This document shows positions 11,235 through 22,448 of a stretch of 64,000 bases of DNA, in pieces. Source of the DNA: Stereum hirsutum FP-91666 SS1 (taxonomy: Eukaryota > Basidiomycota > Agaricomycetes > Russulales > Stereaceae). Position 1 is the stretch's first letter; every line of letters begins with the position of its first letter. The notes under the pieces were generated by a model. That model did not search any database. It saw nothing but the letters and a program-made list of their open reading frames with translations, and was not told where the DNA came from. Made by a program: the position numbers and the translations under genes. The stretch is taken from contig NW_006763150.1 in NCBI RefSeq assembly GCF_000264905.1, forward strand, positions 740,093 to 804,092, written 5' to 3'.

Positions 11235-11482
11235 CTTGGAGCGTTAGCTGTATAGCACTGAGCTGTAGAGATGGAAGGCGAGTTAGAGGGAAACGAGAGA
11301 ACTAAGTGCCTTTAGATCTGAACAATGAATGTCCGTTCATCATGTGTCCTCTCCGCGTGACGGCAGAACGATGGATCAGGAAACGGGCCGGCCCGCCGCT
11401 TGTGTCAACGATGTCACGTGTACTCCACATAAATGGTTGAGCGCTGGCCCTTCCTCCCTTCTTCCACCAACCACTAGCGCCA
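11235..11482. promoter_or_regulatory. Shared upstream region of two uncharacterized genes
   Basis: 248 bases between two divergent start codons. I see no strong TATA box. The plus-strand side carries a CT-rich tract (CCTTCCTCCCTTCTTCCACC) shortly before the start at 11483, a common feature of fungal promoters. Confidence 0.4.
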
Positions 11483-12078
11483 ATGGCCCAAGCGATCTCT
11501 CAGAAATTGGCCCATCTCTCTGTATGTGGTGAAGATCTCCTCTATATCTGTTATGATACTAACGATCTTTGCAGTTAGACGAGTCGTCAAAACCGTCGTC
11601 TCCTCCCGCTAGCCCAACCCCTGTGCAGGCCGAGCCTGAGATCACTGAACTATGCACATGCCCACCCTCCCCTAACATGGTCCAGCTCATGAATGCTGGC
11701 ATCAGACTACCCGTTCACTACTACGGCTTTCTGATCGATGAAGAGCCCGGAGGATTCATTGATTTCGCCCGACGCTACGTCGAACCCGACCATATGCACA
11801 GGTGGACAATCGACGATCTCTTCATGCTTGGCCTCCGTAAAATACATCGCCTTGGGAAGCTACGAAAAGAACCAGCTGCGAAGATGGCTTGGGTTGATAA
11901 CTGGGCGAAGGCTGAGTGTCCGAGAGTGAAGAAGGCGGTGGGGAGGCAGGTGGTGGTGTTGCCCTTGTTCGCGAATAATTTCTCGAGTTACGACGGAAGG
12001 CCGACACAAAAACAGGTGGATTTGATGTCGCGTCTTCTAGGACAGCGACCGAGGTGGTGGCAGGCGGCTCCCATGTAG
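11483..12078 (+). CDS. Uncharacterized 180-residue protein
   Basis: Exon 1 (11483-11521) codes MAQAISQKLAHLS. A 53-base intron with GTATGT and TTTGCAG ends leads to exon 2 (11575-12078). The protein has a Pro/Ser-rich linker (SSKPSSPPASPTPVQAEPE), then a compact part of about 140 residues with LMNAGIRLPVHYYGFLIDEE, GGFIDFARRYVEPDHMHRWT and PRWWQAAPM at the end. It has no signal peptide and no membrane segment. I do not recognise the family. The splice junction restores one clean frame from an ATG, which supports a real gene. Confidence 0.7.
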
Positions 12079-12486
12079 GATCCCACATGTGTCAAGGTGC
12101 GCTCCTTTACACCTTCTCATCTTCCATCGACTGACCTCATTTTCATCACGAATATAGCGGTGCGAGTAGTGTTGCCATCCATTTTTGTCGCTATTTTCTG
12201 CAAACGCTCTTCGTGCGCTGTCTCCGTCTCTAGTTCTTTCACCTCATTGTAATACCACCCGTATCGCGTATTTAGCCCTTCGTCGTATACTTATATTGCG
12301 ATGGTCTCATTTCCTCACACCTCCGCACTCTCCAGCCCGTTTTGCCTGTGTATCCGAGTACTTTCACATCGCGGTCCTACATAACATCATCTACATCCTG
12401 TCAGCGCCTCGAACGTATCGCTAAGCCCTCTTCTCCGCGAGCTCGAAGGCAACATTGCCGTTTTATCGTCATGGCTCGTATCCTCC
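12079..12486. other. Intergenic, no gene seen
   Basis: About 400 bases of pyrimidine-rich sequence after the 11483-12078 gene, up to the edge of the duplicated block. The short open frames show no family features. Confidence 0.4.
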
Positions 12487-15035
12487 TCATCATCATGTCT
12501 CCGGGTGAAGTCGTCGGACCAGTGCGCGGGTAGGTCCATCCTGGCAACGACGGCTTTGTTGTGTTCGATATCATTGGACAGTTAAGATCCCTCGTATACA
12601 TGGGGAGAACCTGTATTGCCTGTATGAGAGACTGGCCTTACATGGTTTCAAAAACGCCTATCAAGTATAGATGGTTCGAATCGAGTTCGAACCCAAGAGT
12701 TTGTCGTTCTCGCCACACAAATTGTAGATCTAACTTTATCTTATCTTATCAACGACTTCGCCACTCAGCAGTAAATTGCATACTTTACTCCTGCGCCACT
12801 CTTACCTCCAAACCTGTTTCCGCTCTGCCGTCAACTTGCTATATAGGCTCTCATAGACCGTTTCTTGCTACTTGTTACACCTTACCAGCCAAATAATTGG
12901 CTAGAATCTCGAATAATTCATTTGCGGGTACGTGAGACCGCTATGGTCACAAGTAGCAGGATTGTAACTTGACAGTGGTGCTCTCACAGACATCTTTCGC
13001 CCATCTATTGCGAGAACCGCCGTCAGTCTACGACCAACCCAAAATTACTTCCCTCACACGGCGCAATTTGCGCGCCTTCACGAACTCCATGACCGTAACG
13101 TCTTCTACCACTGTCGAGCGACGCAAGCTTCAAGGCTACGACTTCTACCGCGAAGTACTCGGGAGCCCGAAGTATATCGGTGCGCCGATGGTGGATCAGA
13201 GTGAACTGGTGCGAATTTTGTTGCTATCGAGCTACCATTGCTTGACGTTTGTTGTATCAGGCCTGGCGAAAGCTTTCAAGACGATATGGTGTTCAGGTAA
13301 GTTCCAGAATCATGGATTCCGCACCACAGTCGTTCACGATACTCCTCAAAGGTAGCCTACACGCCCATGATCAATGCCAAAGTATAGCTCGTCTTTTGTC
13401 AGAGCGCCTTTCTTGTGCTCAAATCTATTTTGCTAGATGTTCTCCATGAACAACCGAAAACCATACCGAGAACTCGCGTTTAATACTGTCCTTGGTGAAG
13501 AAGGTGGCCCAGGCGACCGCCCATTGATCGTCCAATTCTGTGCCAACGACCCCGAACAACTCCTTACATCCGCCAAGGTTCTTGAGTCCCATTGTGACGC
13601 TATCGACATCAACCTCGGTTGTCCGCAAGACATTGCTAAGAAGGGGCGGTATGGAAGTTTCTTGCAGGACGAATGGGATTTGATCTTTAAAATGAGTGAG
13701 TACCCTTCCCGAAAGACGAGTATTGTTGAATTGTGCTCATTCGACGACTCAGTCAATACACTTCACGAGAACCTCTCGATACCTGTGACAGCCAAGTTTC
13801 GCGTCTTTCCTTCCCTCGAGAAGACTGTGGAATACGCGAAAATGCTTGAACGTGCCGGAGCTCAGATTTTGACATGTCATGGTCGGACTCGAGAGCAGCG
13901 CGGTCATCATAGTGTCAGTTTTCACTTTAAGGACTGGCTTGCCCGCCTTTGCATGCTAATGTATGAGTCGTACAGGGCCTCGCAGATTGGGCGAAAATCC
14001 GCGCAGTCAAAGAGGCCGTCAAGGTTCCTGTATTTGCAAACGGCAATATCCTGTTCCACTCTGACATCGCTAGATGTCTCGAAGAGACAGGCGCAGACGG
14101 AGTGATGTCTGCTGAGGGACAGCTCTATAACGCAGCTCTATTCGCGCCCGCCATTCCTCTTACACTCCACACATCGGAGCCTGAATCATCAGACTCCCCT
14201 CCTTCTGCTGAACCATCTCCATCCAGCCCTTCGTCTCCACCCGTATTCGACACCGGACTCCATCCCATACACACCACACTCGCATTCCAATATCTCGACA
14301 TCGTGAAAACCCAGAAGACACCTACCGCACCCAGCGCCATCAAGGGTCACCTTTTCAAGATCCTCCGACCCGCCCTGAATCGAGAAAAGGATTTGAGGGA
14401 GAGACTAGGTAGAATAATCGGAAAGGACCAATTTTCCGTCTACCACGCAATCGTAGAGGAGCTGCATGTGCGAATGGTACGGGACGTGAAGGAGGCCCTG
14501 GGTGAGGCCCTGGGTGAGCGATATCTGAAGATTCAAAGTGGCGAAGCTGGCACGGGCATTGAGAGCTTGAACGACGATGATCTGCGAATATTGGGTGACC
14601 TGGTGGCAACAGATGCCTCCACCAGCCTGAAAACACTACCCCATTGGGTCGCGCAGCCTTACTTCCGCCCTCCGCCGAAACCAGCAGCGATTCCAACGGA
14701 AGAGCAAAATCTCGGTGAGGCCTCTTCACAGCCGGTCTCGCGTATCATTTACTTCGTTTCTGATGCGGCCGTTTCGTACATCTCTTTTCTTTTGCAGAGA
14801 CCCCCGTCGAAGATCCTACAATGGTTCTCGGTTCACAGGCGGCGGATGACAACAGAGCTGCTCCCATCAAACGACCACATTCAGAACGCACACCTGAAGG
14901 TGACGGTGCGAAGGGCGTGGAAGATTTGAAGAGGATGAAACTGGACTTGGATGACAGTGTCGAAGGACTTGTTGGTACGGGAGGTGTAGTCTGCGGATAG
15001 GCAGGTCTGACAAGTCGTTAGGCTTTGTCTGCATG
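12487..15035 (+). repeat. Direct segmental duplication, right (complete) copy of the DUS1 region
   Basis: This is the partner of 6478-8375 in direct orientation, with about 4.1 kb between the copies. By eye the 5' part (upstream region and first exons) differs at roughly one base in ten. The 3' coding part (14270-14690 against 7595-8030) differs at only about one base in forty. The intact gene lies in this copy. Confidence 0.85.
13089..15000 (+). CDS. DUS1: tRNA-dihydrouridine(16/17) synthase
   Basis: An FMN-dependent enzyme that reduces uridine 16 and 17 in the D-loop of tRNAs, using NADPH. Seven exons (13089-13208, 13261-13296, 13352-13381, 13437-13695, 13753-13913, 13976-14714, 14798-15000) give 515 residues. 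All key blocks are present: [58 protein letters not shown] with the catalytic Cys, [32 protein letters not shown] and [11 protein letters not shown]. The C-terminal helical domain ([27 protein letters not shown]) is followed by a charged tail. The start is the first in-frame ATG before the conserved block. The frame is open further upstream but has no ATG there. The last intron (GTGAGG at 14715) restores the tail frame. It has a broken copy 6 kb to the left. Confidence 0.93.
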
Positions 15036-15686
15036 TGGACCACAATGTTGCCGTACAATGGCTTCGATATAAGCATAGACTCTCATGTTCGAAACATGTG
15101 GACCTCACTGAGCTTCCCTTGCGCCCTATATCTCTAGCGAAGTCCCCTTTGGCCTTATCAGCTGAAATTGGAGTTGTGTTGTAGTGCTACTAACTATATG
15201 ATATATCGGGCATGAAAGGCTAGGTACAGTGCCCTTTGTTCGTCTAAGTCTGCTGGTTAATGCTGGTGCTCTGTGGCATAGACTTTAGTGCGACTTTGCA
15301 CACAATAGCCAAACCACTGGATCAGCTTGTGTTGTTGCGACCGCTTTCCGCATATTGCTCAAAGGGACAGACCGATGAAGCCCGCGCAATTAGGCCTTGC
15401 TTTTCCCTTAGATTTCATCGGTCAGGTGTCAGATAGAATTAAGCTCAGGAGATTACTAGGTTCCTGTTCATCAATCCGCTCCATTGATGGAAATTTATTA
15501 CGGTGATTATGAAGTGATACGGATGAAGAAAGCCAATAAAGAGTGTCGGTATCCAAGAGTAGCATCAATATGTGCATGCGAAAATTAGGTCTGAGTAAAA
15601 ATGGTTCCAAAGTATCGGTTCCCGAGTAGTATGCGAATACGTAGCAGTAAAGACTGTGACAGGAGAAGTTCCACATAAACAAGATC
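15036..15686. other. Intergenic between DUS1 and the P450 gene, no gene seen
   Basis: The 650 bases between two converging 3' ends look AT-richer than their surroundings. They hold only short open frames without family features. Confidence 0.4.
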
Positions 15687-18057
15687 TCACTCATCCAGGG
15701 CCGCCACACTCTGCGCTATGAGCTCAACGTACGCAGCATTCCGCGGGGTGATTTGGCAGGCGAAAGGAATGGGACGACTGGCCATACCGCTACTATAGAA
15801 ACGAGGCGGAATAATCTCATTGCCAGCTTCGTCGCATGTGCGACGAATGTTGAAGCAGAGGAGGGTTGTGGCGATCTGGAGCCAGAGTTGTTGCTCGGCT
15901 AGGAACCGCCTGTCAAAGCGGCAATGTGGTCAGAAATATGCGGAATATGGCTGGAGATTAGCTATACGTACCCTGGGCAAATGCGACGGCCGAAGCCAAA
16001 GGCGATGGTGTTGGGATCACGAGGTGGAGTGCCGTCAACACCTGGCATGAAGCGTTCTGGCCTGAAAGACATCGGGTCGGAGTAAAGCTCGTCGTCGTGA
16101 GACTGAAGCGGAGGTAGCAGTCAGCTTCAGGGGATAGAGCCAGGATCGGACGGCCAACTCACCATTCCCCATTGGTTTGGTATCATAGTGGTACCTGCCG
16201 GTCTGCAGTCCCAGAGTCAACGCAGGGAGTGCATATAACTAGGAATTAGATACGCACATGAAGTATCCTTTGTAAACCTGCATTTCGTCAGCCATGAAAG
16301 CAACGTCGAGATGTTAAAAAAAACTCACATCATCCTGTTTGACGACGTGTGGAACGCCCATAGGAATAACCGATTCCCACCTAAGAGACTCCTTTGCAAT
16401 GGCCGTGATGTAGGGAAGAGCAGGTCGATCGGCGAAAGTCGGCAAGCGTATGCCACCTGTCACTTTGTCGAGCTCCGCCTGAGCCTTGGTGACAACCTCG
16501 GGAGCATGGAGCATAGCGAGGAAGAACGTAAGCACTGATGCTAGGATGGTGTCGGCGGCGGCTAAAATCAATGAACTCGATTAAGCCTTCCTTTGTGTGG
16601 GAGGAGTGGCACGGTGAAAGAAACGTACTGGCATACAAAACTGCGCAGTCTTTCTGTATCACCTTCATTTTCTCCGGTGAATGCTGGACGGCGATCCCAT
16701 CAGGTTCCATCAGAGAAGTAAAGAAGCTGGGTTTTGCGACCCCCTTCTTGTATTGATTCATTCCCCAAACCCATGGCTTTTGTTGAAGGTCTGTAGTGCA
16801 AAATTTATGTGGTAGTTTCTTAGAGATTATGAAGTAAAAGAGGATAGAGAATACGGGAGGTTACGTGCCTTGCGCTAGCTCATATCCGCGACGGGCGACA
16901 CGTTGAAAATTCTGGAAGGTGATATTTAGAGCGTCGGCTATAACGAGCCCACTGATAAACGCACTGCGCCGGGGAACCATTCTGGTACATATCTGAGGAT
17001 AGGTATCACGTCAACCATGTAGGCGCCAGGACGTGCGGCGGAGACCATAGCAAGTTGCGCCTCCTCGGCGATCCGAACGAACTCGTCGTTCTCCTTGGTC
17101 TCATACCCGAAAGCTGCGAATATAATATAGTAAGACAGATGAAAGTGAGATCTGCATAGGCACCTGAGAACGCACCAATCATCATAACAACCGCGCCAAT
17201 CGTGCTACAAAGTCTTCCGGATAAGCAATAGCGATGGACAGCGACTGAAAGCACGAACTTTCGAAGGTGCTCATCAAACTTCTCCGGATTCTCCAATAAC
17301 TTCCGCAAGCAGAGAATGATTTCGCGCTGCACGATATGATCAGCGGGGATCATCAGTGTATAAGGTAAACTCACGGTCTGCAAGTGTTGGTAGTTCTCAG
17401 ATGCCTTGGGACTGAAACCGCGAGTAAAGTTCTCACGATGCTTCCTGTATGTAGGCGTATAGCTCTGGAACCCCATATTGAATTCCCATCCCATTCTGTC
17501 GTCGACCTTCAATTAGTATCTCGGAGGCGTGCAGGTTAATAGACTCACAACTCCTTTACCATGACCATTGACGGCCTCTCTGAGTAGATAGCTGACCGCT
17601 TGTCGAGCAAATCTAACGCAACTTCCGCAGAGTTGATGATACACATTTTCTGTCCCAGCATTTCGACCATGACAAGCGGGCCTAAAACACAGTCAATGAC
17701 CGCAACTACTTCCACCATCAGGTTCGTGTACTCACCGTACTGTTTACCCCATTCCGCGAAGGTCAGCCATTCTGTACATGAGCGGGATTAGGTTCGTCAG
17801 GGTTGAGTCCTCGAATATGTCCGAACATGCTTGCCTTGGGACGATGGCATGTCAGGGATGTTCCCAACGAACGGGATGACACTTGGCTTCGGTCCAGGAG
17901 GAAACGGCAAGCTCTTCGGTTTTGATGAGTGCTTGCGAGCAACGTTGATAGATAGAAATCCTGCAAAGGCTGCCGCCGCAAGCTGCAGGCTGAGCATTGG
18001 GAGGGACGCATTGCTGAGACCAAGGTCAGCGAGAATCTTCTCAGCGTACGCAGGCAT
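15687..18057 (-). CDS. Cytochrome P450 monooxygenase
   Basis: A membrane-bound haem monooxygenase of the type expanded in agaricomycetes and often labelled O-methylsterigmatocystin oxidoreductase-like; the substrate cannot be told. The N-terminus has a membrane anchor (LPMLSLQLAAAAFAGFL) and the hinge PFPPGPKPSVIPFVGNIPDM. Then come EWLTFAEWGKQYGPLVMVEM, SERPSMVMVKELMGW, helix I (AVLYATAADTILASVLTFFL), the ExxR motif in KESLRWESVIPMGVPH, PERFMPG, and the haem loop AFGFGRRICPG with its Cys ligand. About a dozen exons join without a stop when splice sites are read carefully. Two introns use GC instead of GT donors (at 17834 and 16868). Helix I lacks the usual small Gly and second Thr of the AGADTT pattern. 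No other biosynthetic gene is adjacent. Confidence 0.92.
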
Positions 18058-19069
18058 GAAAGGTCTGAGGATGGTAAGGGTAAAAGAAGCTCTACGGAGG
18101 CGACATCGCTCCAATATCAGTCTCTTCAGGTCGCGAAGTACATAACGTTATGCCGGCATGAGACTTCAGGGTCGAGACGGTAGAGGTATAGCGTGGTCGA
18201 ATAGTGATCCCGTGAGTATTGGCAGCAGATCTTTCCTGCCAAAAGGGGCGCCAGAGTCTTCGCTGCCACTGCACGACTGACTAGTACACCATCGACTGCC
18301 ATGGGCTCTGAACATGAAATGGCGTGTTATCTCTTCTGGAAAATAAAAACCTTGTCCGTCGGCCACTGAAATCATGTGTAGCTCGGTGAGGTACTATACG
18401 TCGCACGCCCCGCGTATTAGAAACGGAAGAGCACCAGAGGCCTATGTAGTCATATAGACGTCAATACGAGTCTTGAAGGGCGCTGTGTAGGAGCCTCTCT
18501 CGCAGGAAGCACGAGAAAATTTTGTTGTGATGCATCGGACGTTGAAAGAGGTTACTAGGAATCAGAACGCAAGAAATTCATGAGAGAATTGCAAGAGAAG
18601 GTTGGGCTCGAACCCACGACTTGCGCCGCAACTCTGGAAAGTATTCGACCGGCATTGACCGCGGAACCGAACTGCTGGCCCGGGCTGCATAAGACGGTGA
18701 CCCTCATACTTATCCCCATACCGCTCATACTTTGGACGGAGAAGCCCTGAAGTAAGCAGGGTGACTGACCTGAACTCTCCACTGAAATGGAACCGCACGG
18801 AAGCTCCAAGCGTTGTCAAGTAGAGTTGTACGAAAGCATTGATCCAATGTGGGCTCGTTACTCCATCATTGCCTCTCGACTTCGCTTACGGCGCGAAAAG
18901 ACTCGGGCATGAGAACGCTCAGTACCTGGATAAGAAGCGAATGTTGTGTTACTACTAACTTGCGAGAGCGTCTCCCTCCCCACCATCATAAACTTGCTCT
19001 GGAACCTAAGAAAAAGCGTGCTCTTCACCCTTTTTTCGCGACACGTCCACTGCTCTCACCACCGCCATC
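18058..19069. other. Intergenic stretch with a tRNA-like fragment
   Basis: About one kilobase between divergent genes. On the minus strand near 18670-18595 a box-B-like sequence (GTGGGTTCGAGCCCAAC) forms an imperfect T-arm. No matching acceptor stem is found upstream, so it is not a functional tRNA. I see nothing else of note. Confidence 0.35.
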
Positions 19070-20636
19070 ATGGCTAATGTCACTGTTGAACTTCCCCCAA
19101 TGTCGACAGTGGCCATTGGCTTTGGTCCGATGGTCACCGGAATGATGTTGCAACAACTTTTCCTTGGTGTCTTGAGTACGTCAATCCATCTGTTCCTCTC
19201 TTATGAAGTCCCGTTTCGATTAACTCGTCACGTCAGGTTCTCAAGCCGCACAGTACTATAGTACATATTACGCCAAGGATAGCGTGTTCACAAAAACCAT
19301 TGTCGGTTCCTTGGTGGTTCTGAATATATTTTTGAGTTGCCTCGATTTGTAAGTTGACATGCACAGTTCCGCCTCCCTCTGCTGACAAGTCGAGGTCCAA
19401 AGCCACGTTCTTTATCGCACTGCGGTTCTTCTTTACGGACAATACGATTTCTTTGACCTCCAAGAATGGACGATGTGGATCGAGCCTGGTACCACCGCGA
19501 TTATAGGTGCTTGACCGTTGGAAACCTTCAGATCCGTCGGGGACTGATGTGTGCCTTGCACAGGTGGCGTCGCGCAGGTCTTCTTCCTAGTCCGCTGTTG
19601 GAGGTTTGCCAGGAACTGGTTTATTTTGATCGGTTTGACCCTTCGTGAGCTCGTACTCTGTTCTTGTACTCTTGACACCAATTTTGACCAATTCTGTCTC
19701 TAGTCTGTCTATTTGCTTGTGGCTCAGGGCTTTCGTGAGTCTCGATCATAATCATGTACCTGCCTGTGATGTGCGTTGATGTGCTGTCGTGCCGATAGTG
19801 TGACCGTCGCTTTCTTCAGAGTCAAGAGATTCAGCAATCTAGCCCTGATACCTACGCAGATTACACTTTGGCTGGTATCCGTGAGTTTCTCCTTGTCATT
19901 TTATTGCTGTCATGCAGAGGACTCAGAGGAATTTCCTAGACAAGTGTCTGTGACATTGCTATCGCCGCCATCTTGATCTTTTACTTCGCCAAATCTAAGA
20001 CGCCTGTGAAGAAAACCGAAGCTGTCATTAGTCGTCTCATCCGCCAGTCCATGGAGACCAGTTTCGTCACCGCTGTCTGTGCTACGCTCAACTTCATCTT
20101 CGTGGGTCCTTTTTCTATACATTAGAGTGTCATCGTATTGATCGGGTTGAATCATATGCTACAAAGTATAAGGCTCTGCCGACAACTGCATACCAGTACG
20201 TATATAACGAGATGTCCTTTCTCGGGCAATCATTATTGTTAAATTATTCTCGATTCCTCCAGTCTACTCCCTCAATTTTCCATGGCCCGTATCTATAGCA
20301 TGACCGTCATGTACACCCTTCTCTCGCGCCATGCCTTGCGCGACGTCATGTCTGAGGGCAATGGTACCTTTGCCACGGGCTTTTTTGACAATGGTGTCTT
20401 TGATTCAAGCGCTACTCGATTTGGTAACAGCGGCATACGCGTCAATGTGAGCCTTCCTTCAGACCTTCTAGTTGTATCAGTCCATGATCACTGAAAGCCT
20501 AATTTCTTTGTAGGTCGAAGCGACGACACGCAGCGATGCTGAAGCCTCAGCGACTCCTCCCAACCGCCAGCATGATATCGCTCTCACCAGAATTCCCAGC
20601 GATGAGTGGAAGAAGGCGAGAAACACTGATTTGTGA
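19070..20636 (+). CDS. DUF6534-like multi-pass membrane protein
   Basis: This belongs to a large agaricomycete family of seven-helix membrane proteins with a C-terminal DUF6534-type domain; its function is unknown. Exon 1 (19070-19175) codes MANVTVELPPMSTVAIGFG and the first helix. The next exons give AQYYSTYYAKDSVFTKTIVG, LYRTAVLLYGQYDFFDLQEW, then VFFLVRCWRFARNWFILIGL. The later exons carry the typical linker KKTEAVISRLIRQSMETSFV, TAVCATLNFIF, and a last helix region with YSMTVMYTLLSRHALRD. The polar tail ends KKARNTDL. Introns are short and frames join at each junction I checked. A receptor-like or transporter-like role has been guessed for such proteins, but nothing here proves it. Confidence 0.75.
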
Positions 20637-21360
20637 CGAATTTTGTCTCATGTCTGGATGTATTTAGAACTGCATGGACTAAACAAAAGGCACATCGTTA
20701 TCCGGAATAGTTATCTATATGCTCCCTGAAGGGACTTTCGAGCGAACGTCCATCATTGTTCCATCGTGTGAATCCAAGTCTGCACACATATGTCCATTAT
20801 TCATAGCAAAGTGCGATCACAATGCATTCTACACTTACCGGTCTCACGCTGTCCAAGAAAAGCTTGATTGTGTGCACTGCTTGTCGCACTCTATTATACT
20901 TAGCATCTACGCATCCTCACTGCCTAACTGAGGGCGTCAAAGTGCTGGGCGAGAATCACTACGCGTATGATCACGCTAGCTACGTTCATCGTCGGGGTAG
21001 TAGGCAGGGCGCAAGGTCTAGGGACCTTGTTCGGATCGCCTGCACATCGAGCTGAGGTCATTGCTAGCGCATGAACGATCAGAGAGAAGAGGGTTAATTT
21101 ACAACATTTCCAGAACTTCCACAGCGTACGATGTACAAAACCGATTAAAATACAAGCATACGAACACATAAAAATATTGTGGTACCGCATATCCGTGTGA
21201 GGGTACATGATTCGGGGACCTAATGTTACGCAAGCCTTGACAGCAAGAAAATAGCTAAAACTAAACAGCACGACGACGGTTATGAGTACGAGCGTAGATC
21301 ATACATCAAGAAGATGAACACTTACAATACAGTGTTTGCAGCGTACCAACGACTATGTAG
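20637..21360. other. Intergenic between two converging genes
   Basis: About 720 bases. Minus-strand open frames around 20924-21271 contain hydrophobic runs but no recognisable domain and no convincing splice structure. I see no supported feature. Confidence 0.35.
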
Positions 21361-22398
21361 TCATGCCGAGGAAGCTGACTGAAGGGTATTTGAGGTATTG
21401 CTCGTCTTGCAACGTTTAATCGGCCGGTAATTGAGGCCAAACCCATTGGGTGCAGTCAGAAGTGTACGCCCTTCGACATCGCCGACAAGGGATGACACCG
21501 ATGGCACCGTGAGAGTCGAACGAAGAGTCGAGGCGGCAAAGCCTTGCTGTACGCCCGAACGATCCCCTCCGACTCCAAAATTCTGGTCTTCCGATTGAGA
21601 CTTTGTCGAAGCATTGTCTCTAGAGATTTGGTATGTTAGTACCTGAAGTAACCGCCTCATACAGCACGATAGATAAAAAAGAAACGGACCTTGGGCATCG
21701 GGTTTCACCTTCGCACTCATCGTCATCCGGTTCGTATTTTCTCTTCAAACTCTCGTACTTTTCTCTGGTCTCCTTCTCCTTCGCATGCATCTCGTAGGCG
21801 TAATTGCGTGCGATTCGGGCGAATGTAGCCAATCCTACTCGTGTGGCGGCGTATGTTTCTGCCCGATGACGCCACTCAGCACAGCTAGAGAGGAGGGCAG
21901 CGTTTTGAGCTCGAAGACGAACAAGTTCTCCCACTGCGTCAAGATCTCTGACATGAAGGGCGCGGAAAGACGGTGTGGGCGACGACGTGGAGCTTTTCGA
22001 GGAAGAACTCGGTGTGAGAGTTGGTGTTGTGGGTGATGGTGCTGGCGTATCTATGTAGAGGCGGCGAACAGCAGGGAGGATGAAAGGGCGCAGGTGCGCT
22101 GGTATAAACTGAGGGTCGAGGGATGCTATTGCGACGAGAAATGAGAATCAAGATGAAGGATGAACTAGATACAGTACCCACCGATAGGGAAGGGTCTTCG
22201 ACAGGTGGGACAGCTACGATGCGTACTGCATGCAGCGTTTGGGCTCTGCACAGTCAGCACTATGCATTGCTGACAGAATACATGTCCTGCAAACGCATGA
22301 GGGTCAGTGTCTAACGTACTTCATAATAAACCATGCTTACCACAGGGTAAAGAAACCGGAGACTTGTAGGTATCGAGGCAGATTGGACAGTTCGACAT
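21361..22398 (-). CDS. RING-finger protein with coiled coil
   Basis: A probable E3 ubiquitin ligase. Exons 22398-22341 and 22286-22182 encode a compact C3HC4 RING right at the N-terminus: MSNCPICLDTYKSPVSLPCG, then GHVFCQQCI, and CPTCRRPFPI. After a third exon start at SLDPQFIPAHLRPF comes a Ser/Thr-rich linker. A helical, probably coiled-coil segment follows (RDLDAVGELVRLRAQNAALL, MHAKEKETREKYESLKRKYE). The last exon, from DNASTKSQSEDQ to the stop, is polar and low in structure. All Zn ligands of the RING are present. The substrate is unknown. A TATAAAAG box lies about 45 bases before the start codon. Confidence 0.85.
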
Positions 22399-22440
22399 GG
22401 TGGGGAATACGCAGTTTCAGAAACGGAGGAGGTATGGGGC

Positions 22441-22448
22441 TTTTATAA
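22441..22448 (-). promoter_or_regulatory. TATA box of the RING-finger gene
   Basis: The minus strand reads TATAAAAG here, 43-50 bases upstream of the ATG at 22398. This is a usual distance for a fungal gene with a short 5' leader. Confidence 0.5.

Noticed and set aside
12969..13088. N-terminal extension of DUS1 in the open upstream frame
   Set aside because: The frame has no ATG before 13089, and the conserved block starts soon after it. Differences from the other copy there look like untranslated sequence.
16869..16990. In-frame stop in the P450 gene after FPGA
   Set aside because: A 53-base intron ending at TTCCAG joins FPGA to NFQRVARRGYELAQ and removes the stop.
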